From contig CAVTHV010000007.1 of the NCBI GenBank assembly GCA_963734595.1, forward strand, positions 1-64,000: a DNA stretch of 64,000 nt, given 5' to 3'. Position numbers and translations under genes: made by a program. The DNA is from CAKKQX01 sp963734595 (GTDB taxonomy: Bacteria; Pseudomonadota; Gammaproteobacteria; Burkholderiales; SG8-41). Below, in pieces: positions 44,330-55,048 of the stretch; within the stretch, counting starts at the first letter, position 1, and every line of letters starts with the position of its first letter. Under the pieces are notes generated by a model. The model worked only from the letters and a program-made list of their open reading frames with translations. It made no database searches and was not told the origin of the DNA.

Positions 44330-45091
44330 CTACAGAAAACCGCAGGCCTCGAGCTCGGCAAGCAGCGCTGAATAGTCCTGCGCACCGCGGCTCTCCGGCG
44401 CGTGTTCGAACACGTCCTTGCTGCAGGCCGGGCTTTCCGCGATGCTGACGTTTTCCACGATGCGCGTTTCGCACACCTCGGCGCCGAAGCGCTCGCGCAA
44501 CTGGCGGTCGATGTCCCACGACATCTTGCGCCGCGTATCGAAGCGCGTGATCACGTAGCGGCGCTCGACGCGTTTTTTCAGAACCTGCTCCAGCGCCCGC
44601 AGCGTGCGCTCCATCTGCAGCGCACCCTTGATCGCCAGGTAATCGGTGGAAATCGGCACCAGCACCCGGTCGGCGGCGAAAATACCGTTCAGCGACAGCA
44701 CCCCCAGCATCGGACAGGAATCCATCAGGATCGGACGGTCGGTATTGAGGTTTTCCCTGACGATGCCCGCGTGCAGGCGGTTGAGAACGTTCGGGCCTTT
44801 GCCGAACTGGGTGTCGACTTTGGACAGATCGAGATGCGAGGGGATGATTTTCCAGCCGATGCTGCTGTTGCAGATCAGGCCGGCCAGCGGCAGGGCATTG
44901 GCATAGAAGCCATAGAGGCTGCGCTCCGATCCTTGTACCGTGGCGCCGCAGATTCCCGACAAGTGGGCCTGCGGATCAAGATCGATGACCAGCGGATCGG
45001 CGCCGCGCCGGGCAAGCAGCGCTGCAAGATTGAGCGTCGTCGTGGTCTTGCCGACGCCACCCTTCTGGTTGAATACCGCAATCCTTGCCAC
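44330..45091 (-). CDS. ParA-family ATPase (orphan)
   Basis: A 253-aa deviant-Walker ATPase: VARIAVFNQKGGVGKTTTTL at the N-terminus, VIDLDPQAHL and ILMDSCPMLG for Mg and switch contacts. The GTG at 45091 has GGGGAG 6 nt upstream. No parB, parS or replication gene is nearby, and the usual chromosomal parAB context (gidB, rnpA) is absent, so it is not the chromosome-partition ParA. It more likely positions a protein complex. The partner is unknown. Confidence 0.9.
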   Translation of the reverse strand: MARIAVFNQKGGVGKTTTTLNLAALLARRGADPLVIDLDPQAHLSGICGATVQGSERSLYGFYANALPLAGLICNSSIGWKIIPSHLDLSKVDTQFGKGPNVLNRLHAGIVRENLNTDRPILMDSCPMLGVLSLNGIFAADRVLVPISTDYLAIKGALQMERTLRALEQVLKKRVERRYVITRFDTRRKMSWDIDRQLRERFGAEVCETRIVENVSIAESPACSKDVFEHAPESRGAQDYSALLAELEACGFL

Positions 45092-45236
45092 GATGACTCC
45101 CCTGCCCGGCGAAAACCACCATCCAATCAACGGGCTACATATTCTGCTCCTATAATCAGTCCCTTGGCAACGACTTTTCACAACGCCCGTAAATACGCGC
45201 GGTCAGCGGCTGGGATAGGAAAACCAGAGGGAAATT

Positions 45237-45333
45237 GACAGGATTAACAGGATTGAAAGCAGAATTTACAGGATCCGGCTTTTGATCCCGTCTGTTTCAT
45301 CCTGTTAATCCTGAGTAATCCTGTAAATCTTGT

Positions 45334-45334
<1 letters not shown>
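45237..45334. repeat. Family B inverted repeat ending at the glpK stop
   Basis: The left side GACAGGATTAACAGGATTG pairs with the right side CATCCTGTTAATCCTGAGTA and ATCCTGTAAATCTTGTC, about 100 bp in all. The glpK TAG (plus-strand CTA at 45334-45336) is read from the CTATTGTTTTT border that this family shares with the copy at 62488. Confidence 0.9.
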
Positions 45335-46839
<1,505 letters not shown>

Positions 46840-47077
46840 AGGCGTGCGACATTCCGTCGGACAATGGTTCTCATTGTAGGGCCAGTCCCTGCATACCGCG
46901 CCGGTGGCGGAGGAATTCCAGCACGCACCCGCTTGCATGCGACCGACTGGCGGCCCGATTCAGCCCCTAAAGGACACCCCAATGTTGTGCGGGGCAGCAA
47001 GCCCACATATTTCCCTGTCACAAAAAACCATTTTGATTTATGCTTATGCACAAATATTCGAATCGGGGGGACGATAG

Positions 47078-47218
47078 ATGGTTTTTTATGCCTTTTACGT
47101 AATCGCAATCGTCATACTGATCCTGCACTTCACCGGCTGGCTCAAACGCCACAACCTCGAATGGCTGGTGCTGGTGCTCGCCGTCGCCACCTTTCCCGCC
47201 GTCATTTTCCTGAAGTAA
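47078..47218 (+). CDS. 46-residue membrane protein
   Basis: A short gene with GGGGGG about 6 nt before the ATG. It encodes two hydrophobic helices (VFYAFYVIAIVILILHF and LVLVLAVATFPAVIFL) joined by a charged turn (GWLKRHNLE). Too short for many gene finders, but the ribosome site and membrane-hairpin pattern support it. It is convergent with the TauE/SafE gene. Function unknown. Confidence 0.55.
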   Translation: MVFYAFYVIAIVILILHFTGWLKRHNLEWLVLVLAVATFPAVIFLK

Positions 47219-47254
47219 TTCCCGCCCGCGTCGCCTCCGCAACGAGCCCGCCTG

Positions 47255-48001
47255 CTACTTGAACAGCAGGAGGACGCCGCTGCACATCAGGACGACGCCG
47301 ACGATGCGGTTGAATAGCGCCTGGTTGATGCGGCCTGCCGTGAGCCCGCCAAGACGGGCGCCGATCAGCATCAGCGGGAATGCCGCCGCCACCATCAGCA
47401 GTGTCGGCGTATCGTAAAATCCGATTTTAAAATAACCGGTTACGCGCATGACCGCCTGCGTCATCAGAATGGTGGTGATGGTCACCCGGAAACTGTCTTT
47501 TTCGAGCCGCAGCGCGCTGAGATAAATCGCGTAGAGCGGACCGGCGGCGCCGCCGAACAGCGTGCCCACCAGTCCGCCCAGCGTGCACAGCACCACCGCC
47601 AGCGGCCACAGCCATTTTTTGGGAGGCGGCCGCATCCGTCCCGACGTCGCTATCGCATAAATGGCATAGACGATGACGAACACGCCGAAGGCCCTGGTCA
47701 GAATGTGCGCGTCCAGCGCCTGAAATAGCAGCAGGCCCACCACGACCCCGATCAGCGTAAAAGGCGCGGCCCGCAGGATCTCCGCCCACACGATCTTGCG
47801 CCAGCTTCCCACCCAGTGTGCGAGAGACGAGATCGTGGTGAGCACCGTCATGACCGCCACCACGCTGTGTATCGGCAGCACCAGCGTCAGCAAAGGCACC
47901 GCGATGGCATTGCCGCCGAATCCGGTCGTGCCGCGCACTGCAAAGGCGGCTATCACCACCAGGGCGCATAGGAATAGCTGTGCCGGGCCCAGTGCTTCCA
48001 T
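47255..48001 (-). CDS. TauE/SafE-family permease
   Basis: A 248-aa inner-membrane protein with eight predicted helices. The repeated Gly-rich motif appears as RGTTGFGGNAIAVPLL near the N-terminus and GGLVGTLFGGAAGPLYA in the second half, typical of the sulfite/sulfonate exporter family. The substrate is unknown. The gene follows the aldo/keto reductase on the same strand, 27 nt downstream. Confidence 0.9.
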   Translation of the reverse strand: MEALGPAQLFLCALVVIAAFAVRGTTGFGGNAIAVPLLTLVLPIHSVVAVMTVLTTISSLAHWVGSWRKIVWAEILRAAPFTLIGVVVGLLLFQALDAHILTRAFGVFVIVYAIYAIATSGRMRPPPKKWLWPLAVVLCTLGGLVGTLFGGAAGPLYAIYLSALRLEKDSFRVTITTILMTQAVMRVTGYFKIGFYDTPTLLMVAAAFPLMLIGARLGGLTAGRINQALFNRIVGVVLMCSGVLLLFK

Positions 48002-48028
48002 GCTACCCGCGCAAACGCACCAGTACGA

Positions 48029-49045
48029 TCAACAACGCGGCACCCTGCCGGCGACCGGATACTTGGGATCGGTATAGCCCGGCGTCGAACAATGGCCGCG
48101 CGGCACCAGCCTGTCGACCAGCGCCTCGTCCTCCGCATCGAACGGCTGATCGAGCGCGGCGAGATAGTCCTGCCACTGCGCAAAGGTACGCGGCCCGGCG
48201 AGCACGGACGTCACCAGCGCATTGTTCAGCACCCAGTTGAGAGCGAAATGCGCCGGGTTCATGCCCTTTTTCCCGGCGTGCCGGGCGAGCTTCTGCGCGA
48301 TGGCCAGCGACTCGGCGCGGAATTCGGTTTCGAGGAACCGCGATTCCTTGCGCCCTGCCCGAGAGTCGGCGGGCGGTCTCGCGCCAGGCAGGTACTTGCC
48401 GGTGAGCACGCCGCGCGCCAGCGGGCTGTACGGCACGATGCCGAGCCCGTAATGCCGGCATGCGGGAAACGCTTCGACCTCGGCGATGCGATACAGCGCG
48501 TGATAGCACGGCTGCAGCACGATCGGCTGCGGCAATCCCCATTGCCGGCATTTGTCGACAACTTCGGCGATGCGCCAGCCCTGGAAGTTGCTGAGGCCGA
48601 AATAACGCACCTTGCCGCCGCGGATCAGGTCGGCCATCGTGCCCAGCGACTCCTCGAGCGGCGTGTCCCGGTCGTCGCGGTGAAAATAATAGACGTCGAT
48701 GTAATCGGTGCCGAGGCGCCTGAGGCTGCCCGCCACCGCCTGCAGCATCCATTTGCGGCCGGCGCCGCCCGAGTTCGGATCATCAGCGTCGACTTTGTTG
48801 GTGAACTTGGTCGCGACCACCCAGCGGTCGCGGTTTTTCGAAACGAGCTTGCCGACGATGCGTTCCGATTCGCCCTCGCCGTAGGTATCGGCGGTATCGA
48901 TGAAGTTGACGCCGGCATCGAACGCCGATCTGGCGATGCGCGCCGCGGTCGCGCCGTCGGTGTGCTCGCCGAACATCATCGCGCCGAGACAGATTTTCGA
49001 AACCTTGAGCCCGCTGTTTCCCAGTTTGCGATATTCCATATTCAT
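48029..49045 (-). CDS. Aldo/keto reductase
   Basis: A 338-aa NADPH-dependent oxidoreductase of the (alpha/beta)8 aldo/keto reductase family. The catalytic tetrad can be read: Asp in FIDTADTYGEGESE, Tyr in the same segment, Lys in VVATKFTN and His in VYYFHRDD. GLSNFQGWRIAEV and PYSPLARGVLTGKY are typical of the YajO/YghZ-like branch. ATG 49045 or 49039 starts it. It sits between an MFS and a TauE/SafE transporter gene, all on the minus strand. Confidence 0.93.
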   Translation of the reverse strand: MNMEYRKLGNSGLKVSKICLGAMMFGEHTDGATAARIARSAFDAGVNFIDTADTYGEGESERIVGKLVSKNRDRWVVATKFTNKVDADDPNSGGAGRKWMLQAVAGSLRRLGTDYIDVYYFHRDDRDTPLEESLGTMADLIRGGKVRYFGLSNFQGWRIAEVVDKCRQWGLPQPIVLQPCYHALYRIAEVEAFPACRHYGLGIVPYSPLARGVLTGKYLPGARPPADSRAGRKESRFLETEFRAESLAIAQKLARHAGKKGMNPAHFALNWVLNNALVTSVLAGPRTFAQWQDYLAALDQPFDAEDEALVDRLVPRGHCSTPGYTDPKYPVAGRVPRC

Positions 49046-49061
49046 GGTCTCATGCTCCCAG

Positions 49062-50301
49062 TCAACGATCCCGCACGATCTGCTCGTGATCCGCAATGCG
49101 CACCGACCGCAGCACCATCCAGCCGGTCATCGCGATCGCCGCCAGCGCGCCAAAGCACGTCGTGTAGCTGGTCACGAAGCGGTAACCGGTCGCGAACAGC
49201 GCCGGACCGACCAGCGTGCCGGCGAAGATCCACACCATCAGGCCGCCGGTCGCGACGCCCACCATTCCCTTCGGGCTGAGGCGCGCGATCTGCGCCTGCA
49301 TCACGCCATTCCAGCCATAAGCCATCGCGCCAAAAACAATGTAGAACGCAGCGAGCAACACCGGCGACCAGGTGGAATTGATGAATGCCGCAATGACGCA
49401 ACATGCCGCGACAATCAGGTCCGACACCTTCAGCACCGTGATGCTCCCGCCGGTGACGTCGGCGAACCAGCCGAGAAAAATACGTCCGGCTATCCCGGCG
49501 ACCTGGGCCAGTGAAAACATGAATCCGGCGGTAATCAGGCTGTAGCCCGCCTCGTTCACCAGCAAGGTCACGGTAAAGGTCCCCACGCAAAGCTGCACGA
49601 ACGAAAAGAAAAACGCGACGAATCCAAGCCGTCGCAGGACCGGATAACGCCACACCAGTCTGACACCATCCAGAACATGGACTTGCGTCGCCGCATGCGG
49701 GTCGCGATCGTCATCCCACCGCGCGCGCGCCCGCTGCAGCGCGATCGCCATGACGGCGCCGTAGGCCAGTATCGCGGCAAGCGCCCAGCGCCAGCCCAGG
49801 CTCAACGTGAGCGAGGGCGCAAGCAGCGCGACCATCGCCCACCCGAACGGCACGCCGGTTTGCTTGATGGAGAAAATCAGATTGCGGCGTTTCGGCGCAC
49901 TGAAGCGGAACAGCAGGTGCGCCGCACCCGCCGAAACCAGAGCGGCGCCCGCTCCGACGAGAACCGTGGCGATGGCGATCAAATACAGGTTGCCGGTGAT
50001 GGCAAGCGCCATGCTGACGGCGGTGGAACCCAGGGCGACCTGCATCGAACGGCATGGCCCCCAGCGCAAATCGGCGCTCCCCGCCAGCGGCGACAATACC
50101 ATGGCCGCGCCATACAGCAGGCTCATCTGGTATCCGACAAACGACGCGTCGACGGCAAGTCTGCGCTGCGAGCTGCGGCGCAATGACGGGAAAGATTGCA
50201 ATGCTCATCGCCGACGCGATCTGCGAGGCCGTCGCGCCCAGCACGACCATGACGATGGTGCGGTTGTCGGCGGATGCGGCAACGCCGCGGGCGGAATTCA
50301 C
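49062..50301 (-). CDS. MFS transporter (5' frameshift)
   Basis: A 12-helix major facilitator protein of about 410 aa. The first helix is in a different frame (NRTIVMVVLGATASQIASAM, then FPVIAPQLAA). After a break near 50160 it continues as LAVDASFVGYQMSLLYGAAM. Together these give the normal MFS N-terminus. The inter-helix motif is FSAPKRRNLIFSIKQTGVP. I place the start at GTG 50301, but this is uncertain. It overlaps no neighbour, ends 16 nt before the aldo/keto reductase start and is divergent from the ubiX-like gene. The substrate is unknown, probably an organic anion. Confidence 0.83.
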
Positions 50302-50536
50302 AATATGGACACATGGCGACAAATTGGAGTCGGGCTATTATACGGGCAAGCAGCCGATGGCCTGCCATTGGCGCGCCGCGCCGGGCACGAACATTAAGCA
50401 AATCCTCAGGATTTTCCGGCAGGAATGCAGCCGGGAGACACCAGGCGCGCCGGGCAGTGTAGGATATCGGTAACGACATCGATCCGGATTACGCCGGCAA
50501 GACAGCCGCTCCGGCAACGGTGGAGCAGAAAACGCC

Positions 50537-51160
50537 ATGGCCACAAAACGAACGTCTGCATCATCCAGATCAAAGAAGCGTCTGATCGTCGCGATCACCG
50601 GCGCCACGGGAACCCTTTATGGCGTGCGCATCCTCGAGATGCTGCGCGCGATCGGCGGTTGGGAAACCCATCTGATCATGTCGGAACCCGGCGCGCTCAA
50701 CGCCTGGCAGGATCATGGCCTGCGGCGCAAGGACATCAGCAAGCTTGCCGATGTCGAACACAACGCGCGGGACATCGGCGCGTCGGTTGCGAGCGGCTCC
50801 TTCATCACCCACGGCATGGTGATTGCGCCGTGCTCGATGAAAACACTCGCCGCGGTGGCCCACGGCTTCGCGGACAACCTGATCAGCCGCGCCGCGGACG
50901 TCATACTCAAGGAACGGCGGCGGCTGGTGCTGCTGACCCGCGAAGCGCCGCTCAACCTCGCGCACCTGCGCAACATGGTCGCGGTCACCGAAATGGGCGG
51001 TATCGTATTCCCGCCGGTTCCCGCGTTCTACAGCCGCGCCAGGACCATCGATGCCATGGTCGACCACACCGCGGGACGCGTGCTCGACCTGTTCGGCGTC
51101 GAACACGACAGAATCGAACGCTGGCAGGGCATGAAAAGCGGTACTGCCAAAACGCCATAA
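50537..51160 (+). CDS. ubiX: UbiX-family flavin prenyltransferase
   Basis: A 207-aa flavoprotein of the UbiX/Pad1 family, which makes prenylated FMN for UbiD-type decarboxylases. LIVAITGATGTLYGVRILEML near residue 16, HLIMSEPGA, the GSFITHGMVIAPCSMKTLAAVA segment and REAPLNLAHLRNMV are diagnostic. A basic N-terminal tail (TKRTSASSRSKKR) precedes the domain. No ubiD is next to it, so the partner must be elsewhere. It is read away from the MFS gene and ends before a strong terminator. Confidence 0.92.
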   Translation: MATKRTSASSRSKKRLIVAITGATGTLYGVRILEMLRAIGGWETHLIMSEPGALNAWQDHGLRRKDISKLADVEHNARDIGASVASGSFITHGMVIAPCSMKTLAAVAHGFADNLISRAADVILKERRRLVLLTREAPLNLAHLRNMVAVTEMGGIVFPPVPAFYSRARTIDAMVDHTAGRVLDLFGVEHDRIERWQGMKSGTAKTP

Positions 51161-51292
51161 CATCACCCCCGGGCACTGGGCAACGGCCGGCGCTCGCCAT
51201 CCCCGCCTTACCCGGTGGCTTGTCCCTGCACACGGAAGCACTCCCCGCTTCGTGACTGCTGTGGCTATCGTGCCGTGCGCCCTCTCCCATAC

Positions 51293-51329
51293 AAAAAAAT
51301 GCCGCGCCCCTCGGGGCGCGGCATTTTTG
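51293..51329. terminator. Bidirectional terminator between ubiX and tctA
   Basis: A perfect 12-bp stem ATGCCGCGCCCC / GGGGCGCGGCAT with a 2-nt loop and runs of A before and T after, so it can end transcription from both convergent genes. Confidence 0.9.
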
Positions 51330-51362
51330 ACCCACCTTTCGCTGCCTGAAGCAGCCGGTCTT

Positions 51363-52892
51363 TCAGAGCACCGCAGCTTCGGATACCGCTTCCTCGCGCT
51401 TCTTGCGGATTGCCGGCACGATCATGATTGCCAGCAGAAGGAAAGTCGCAATCAGGAAAGCGGCGCTGATCGGGCGCGTGATGAACACCGTGGGATCGCC
51501 GCGCGAAATGAGCAGCGCGCGCCGCAGGTTCTCTTCCATCAGCGGGCCCAGCACGAACGCCAGAATCAGCGGCGCCGGCTGGCACGAGAGCTTCATGAAA
51601 ATGTAGCCCAATATGCCGAAGAAAATCGCCATGTAGACGTCGAGATCCAGGTTGTTGACGCTGTAGACCCCGATCGCCATGAAGGCCATGATCGCCGGGA
51701 ACAGGAAGCGGTACGGCACCTTGAGCAGCTTGACCCACAGCCCGACCAGCGGCAGGTTGAGAATCACCAGCATGGCATTGCCGATCCACATGCTGCAGAT
51801 CAGGCCCCAGAACAGGTCGGGCCGCTGGGTCATCACCTGCGGGCCGGGCGCGATGCCCTGGATGGTGAGGGCGCCCAGCATCAGCGCCATGGTCGCGCCG
51901 TGCGGAATGCCCAGCGTCAGCGTGGTGATGTACGCGCACTGCACCGCTGCATTGTTGGCCGACTCCGGCGCCGCGACGCCCTGGATCGCGCCCTTGCCGA
52001 ACCGCGAAGGGTCCTTGGCGAGTTTCTTCTCCACCGCGTAGGACGAGAACGCGCTGATCGTCGGTCCCCCGCCGGGCAGGGTGCCGAAAAACGCGCCGAT
52101 TGCGGTGCCGCGCAGGATCGCGGGGGCGGAATCCTTCAGGTCCTGCCAGGTCGGCATCAGCCCCGAGATTTTTTTCTTGAGAACGTCGCGGCTCGCGGTG
52201 TCCGCCTTGTCCCCGAGATTGGACAGGATTTCCGCGAAACCGAACAGGCCCATGGCCACCATGGCAAAGCTCAGGCCGTCGGCCAGCCCCGAGGCCCCGA
52301 AGGTGAAGCGCGACATGCCGGAGTTGACGTCGGTGCCGACGATGCCGACCAGCAGGCCGAGCACGATCATGCCTATCGTCTTGAGCAGCGAGCCGTGCGC
52401 CAGCACGGCCGCGGCAATCAGCGCCATGCACATCAGCGAAAAGTACTCGGGCGCGCCGAACTTGAGCGCGATTTCCGCCAGGGGCGGCCCCACCAGCGCG
52501 ACTATGAGGGTGCCTACCGTGCCGGCGAAGAACGAGCCGATCGCGGCGATGGCCAGCGCCGGCCCGGCGCGGCCCTGTTTCGCCATTTCATACCCGTCGA
52601 TGCAGGTCACCACCGAGGCCGATTCGCCCGGCAGATTGACCAGGATCGCCGTGGTCGAGCCGCCATACTGCGTGCCGTAATAAATGCCCGACAGCATGAT
52701 GATGGCGCCGACCGCGTCCAGATTGAACGTGAGCGGCAACAGCATGGCGACCGCCGCCACCGGTCCGATGCCGGGCAGTACGCCGACCAGGGTGCCGACC
52801 AGCACGCCGATGAAGCAATACCACAGGTTTATCAGCGAAACCGCCGTGGAAAAGCCCAGCGACAGGTTTGGTATTAGTTGTGAAAAATCCAT
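51363..52892 (-). CDS. tctA: Tripartite tricarboxylate transporter large permease, TctA
   Basis: A 509-aa, roughly 12-helix permease, the large membrane subunit of a TTT system importing organic acids by secondary transport. The family blocks LVGVLPGIGPVAAVAMLLPL, YYGTQYGGSTTAILVNLPGE and LPGGGPTISAFSSYAVEKK are intact. The start at 52892 follows the tctB stop directly. No Bug/TctC receptor gene lies in the operon, so it probably serves one of the scattered receptors. Confidence 0.96.
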   Translation of the reverse strand: MDFSQLIPNLSLGFSTAVSLINLWYCFIGVLVGTLVGVLPGIGPVAAVAMLLPLTFNLDAVGAIIMLSGIYYGTQYGGSTTAILVNLPGESASVVTCIDGYEMAKQGRAGPALAIAAIGSFFAGTVGTLIVALVGPPLAEIALKFGAPEYFSLMCMALIAAAVLAHGSLLKTIGMIVLGLLVGIVGTDVNSGMSRFTFGASGLADGLSFAMVAMGLFGFAEILSNLGDKADTASRDVLKKKISGLMPTWQDLKDSAPAILRGTAIGAFFGTLPGGGPTISAFSSYAVEKKLAKDPSRFGKGAIQGVAAPESANNAAVQCAYITTLTLGIPHGATMALMLGALTIQGIAPGPQVMTQRPDLFWGLICSMWIGNAMLVILNLPLVGLWVKLLKVPYRFLFPAIMAFMAIGVYSVNNLDLDVYMAIFFGILGYIFMKLSCQPAPLILAFVLGPLMEENLRRALLISRGDPTVFITRPISAAFLIATFLLLAIMIVPAIRKKREEAVSEAAVL

Positions 52893-52893
52893 G

Positions 52894-53346
52894 TTATCTC
52901 CACCAGAACAGGGGGTAGGGCAATTCGACGCCGTAGATGAAAACCCCGACCGCGCCCGCGATCAGCACGATGCTCAGGACCAATACCTCTTTTATCCGGA
53001 ATACCTGGCCCGCCGCCGCGCTCAGCACGATCAGCCCGAACAGCGCCGGAACGAAGCCGATGTTATCGATGCCCCAGGCAAACAGGGCAAACGCCAGGCC
53101 CAGCATGATCATCGGCTTCCAGGCGAACGGCTTGATCGGCGGACCCTCGACCTTGAACGAGATTGCAGAGACTATGGCGCCGATAACAATAAGGAGGGCT
53201 CCCAGCCAGATTGGAAAGTAGCCGGGGCCCATCCGCATCGCCGTGCCCATCGGGTAATCCTGCGAAGTCCAGATCGCGATTACGCCGAAGGCGATGAACA
53301 TCAGACCGGCCCAGAAATCTTCCGGACATTTAATTTTGAATTTCAC
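52894..53346 (-). CDS. tctB: Tripartite tricarboxylate transporter small permease, TctB
   Basis: A 150-aa membrane protein with four helices, partner of TctA. The GTG at 53346 has AGGAG 8 nt upstream and gives the N-terminus VKFKIKCPEDFWAGLMFIAFG. RMGPGYFPIWLGALLIVIG is the family's typical second segment. It ends 1 nt before tctA, so the two are co-translated. Confidence 0.93.
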   Translation of the reverse strand: MKFKIKCPEDFWAGLMFIAFGVIAIWTSQDYPMGTAMRMGPGYFPIWLGALLIVIGAIVSAISFKVEGPPIKPFAWKPMIMLGLAFALFAWGIDNIGFVPALFGLIVLSAAAGQVFRIKEVLVLSIVLIAGAVGVFIYGVELPYPLFWWR

Positions 53347-53855
53347 GGTTTTTTCTCCTGACAAGCTGCTCTCAAATACACACTGCATTAATTCTGTGAC
53401 CCGCCACGGCCTTCCGGCGAAAAATTACTTCCGGCAACAAACAACCAGTGGTTCCGGCGCTCAAGACTTCCCGCGGGAGTTTTCAGATAACACCGACCAC
53501 GATGATTGAACTGCGCCTGCCCCGGCGCTTCACGCCGCCGGGTGCAAAAAACGACCGACAGTTCTGCGGTGCATATCAGTATTAACCCTGATATTTCACA
53601 CCTGGAAATGATCGATCGTCCGGTGGTGTATCAGTATAAACCCCTACAAACCCCGACACTTTACACAAAATTCAGGGCTCGCGACAACACGATTTTTGTC
53701 GGGCGTTGATATGCCGGCGATAGTGCAGTGCAGCAAATCTATCCGGATACGGTGAATGCGGGTTCCAGGATCGGCATGCCGATCATGCGCATCGCGACAT
53801 TCAGTTTCCCGCTTCTATGGATGCTCGGCACGGCGGCCGAGGTGAAAACAACGTA
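53347..53855. promoter_or_regulatory. Upstream region of tctBA with repeated TATCAGTATNAACCC
   Basis: A gene-free region of about 500 bp. TATCAGTATTAACCC (53574-53588) and TATCAGTATAAACCC (53629-53643) are near-identical direct repeats 55 bp apart. The first is also part of a palindrome, ATATCAG / CTGATAT (53573-53594). They may be regulator sites for tctBA or for an unseen transcript. I see no coding gene here. Confidence 0.4.
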
Positions 53856-54833
53856 TTACCGATTCTCCAGCGCCTCGGGATTGACGACGTTGACCGGCTT
53901 GCCGTCGAGGTAGGCGAGGATCTGGTCGAATGCGCCGCCGAACTGCGCCTCGTACGCATCTCTTTCGACGTAGCCGATATGCGGAGTGCACACGGCGTTT
54001 TCCAAGGCGAGCAGCGGATGACGGGCATCGAGCACCGGTTCCTGCTCGTAGACATCGACCGCCGCCCTGCCGGGACGTCCGGCCTTGAGCGCATTCGCCA
54101 GCGCCCCCGGCTCGATCAACCCGGCACGGCTGGTATTGACGAGCAGTGCCGTCGGTTTCATGCGCGCAAGATCGGCGGCGGTGACGATGCCCCGCGTCGC
54201 GTCATTGAGGCGCAGATGCAAAGTCAGCACATCGCTTTCCCCAAAAAACGCCTCGCGGCTTCGCGCCGGCGTGTAACCATCGGCGCGCGCCCTGGCTAAC
54301 GATGCCTCGCGGCCCCACACCAGCACTTTCATGCCGAAGGCCTTGCCGTAGCCCGCGATCACCGCGCCGATGCGCCCATAACCGTAGACGCCCAGTGTCC
54401 TCCCGCGCAAAGTCGTGCCGATGGTCGACTGCCAGCGTCCGGCTTTAAGGGCCGCGACCTCCTGCGGAATGTGCCGCAACGCGGCAATGACGAGTCCCCA
54501 GGTCAATTCCGCGGTCGCATAGGACGGGCGGCCCGGATGCATGTTGGAAGACAGCACCACGCCGCGCCGCGTGCAGGTATCGACATCGATATGCGGATAG
54601 ACGCTGTGCTGGCTGATGAGCCTGAGCTTGTCGAGCCGTTCCAGCAGCGGCGTGCGGATCGGCGTGCGCTCGCGGATCAGCACCAGGGCCTCGGTGTCCT
54701 TGAGGCGCTCTGCAAGCACGTCGATGTTCTCGGTATGGTCGTTCCAGATCGTCACCTTGTGTCCGGCGAGCTTCTTGAACGCGTCGAGCGTGCGCACGAC
54801 ATTCTGGTAGTCATCGAGTATGGTGATGTTCAT
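53856..54833 (-). CDS. D-2-hydroxyacid dehydrogenase family protein
   Basis: A 325-aa NAD-dependent dehydrogenase that reduces 2-keto acids to D-2-hydroxy acids or the reverse. The dinucleotide loop is GVYGYGRIGAVIAGYG. NTSRAGLIEPGAL carries the Arg and VCTPHIGYVE the catalytic His. The Glu is in the segment between them. Length is normal. It stands downstream of the LVIVD-type operon and upstream of tctBA, so it could act on an imported acid. Confidence 0.92.
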   Translation of the reverse strand: MNITILDDYQNVVRTLDAFKKLAGHKVTIWNDHTENIDVLAERLKDTEALVLIRERTPIRTPLLERLDKLRLISQHSVYPHIDVDTCTRRGVVLSSNMHPGRPSYATAELTWGLVIAALRHIPQEVAALKAGRWQSTIGTTLRGRTLGVYGYGRIGAVIAGYGKAFGMKVLVWGREASLARARADGYTPARSREAFFGESDVLTLHLRLNDATRGIVTAADLARMKPTALLVNTSRAGLIEPGALANALKAGRPGRAAVDVYEQEPVLDARHPLLALENAVCTPHIGYVERDAYEAQFGGAFDQILAYLDGKPVNVVNPEALENR

Positions 54834-54837
54834 GAGA

Positions 54838-55045
54838 GTCGAGAGTTGAGGCAGTTGAGAGTTGAGAGTTGAGAGTCAAAGGATCCGAGCATTTTTTGGC
54901 CCTGCGGTCAGACAACAGGCCGATGCAAAAGTTATTGATTTTCCTTCGTGCCTCCTTTGTGTCCTTCGTGTCTATGCGCTTGTGTTTCAGACTTTTTTCG
55001 TTCTCCTTTGCGAACCTTCGCGTCCTTTGCGTTCATGCTTTTGCA
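54838..55045. repeat. GAGAGTT minisatellite and diverged family A copy
   Basis: Units of GTTGAGA/GAGAGTT (54838-54883) lie directly after the start of the minus-strand dehydrogenase gene. A family A copy follows (54941-55045) with CTTCGTGTC and CCTTTGTGTC units and a changed tail (TTTGCGAACCTTCGCG, CCTTTGCGTTC). Confidence 0.8.
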
Positions 55046-55048
55046 GAA

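Noticed and set aside
44330..45091. ParA as evidence for a plasmid or integrated element
   Set aside because: No ParB, replication, conjugation or integrase gene is present and the surroundings are ordinary chromosomal genes.
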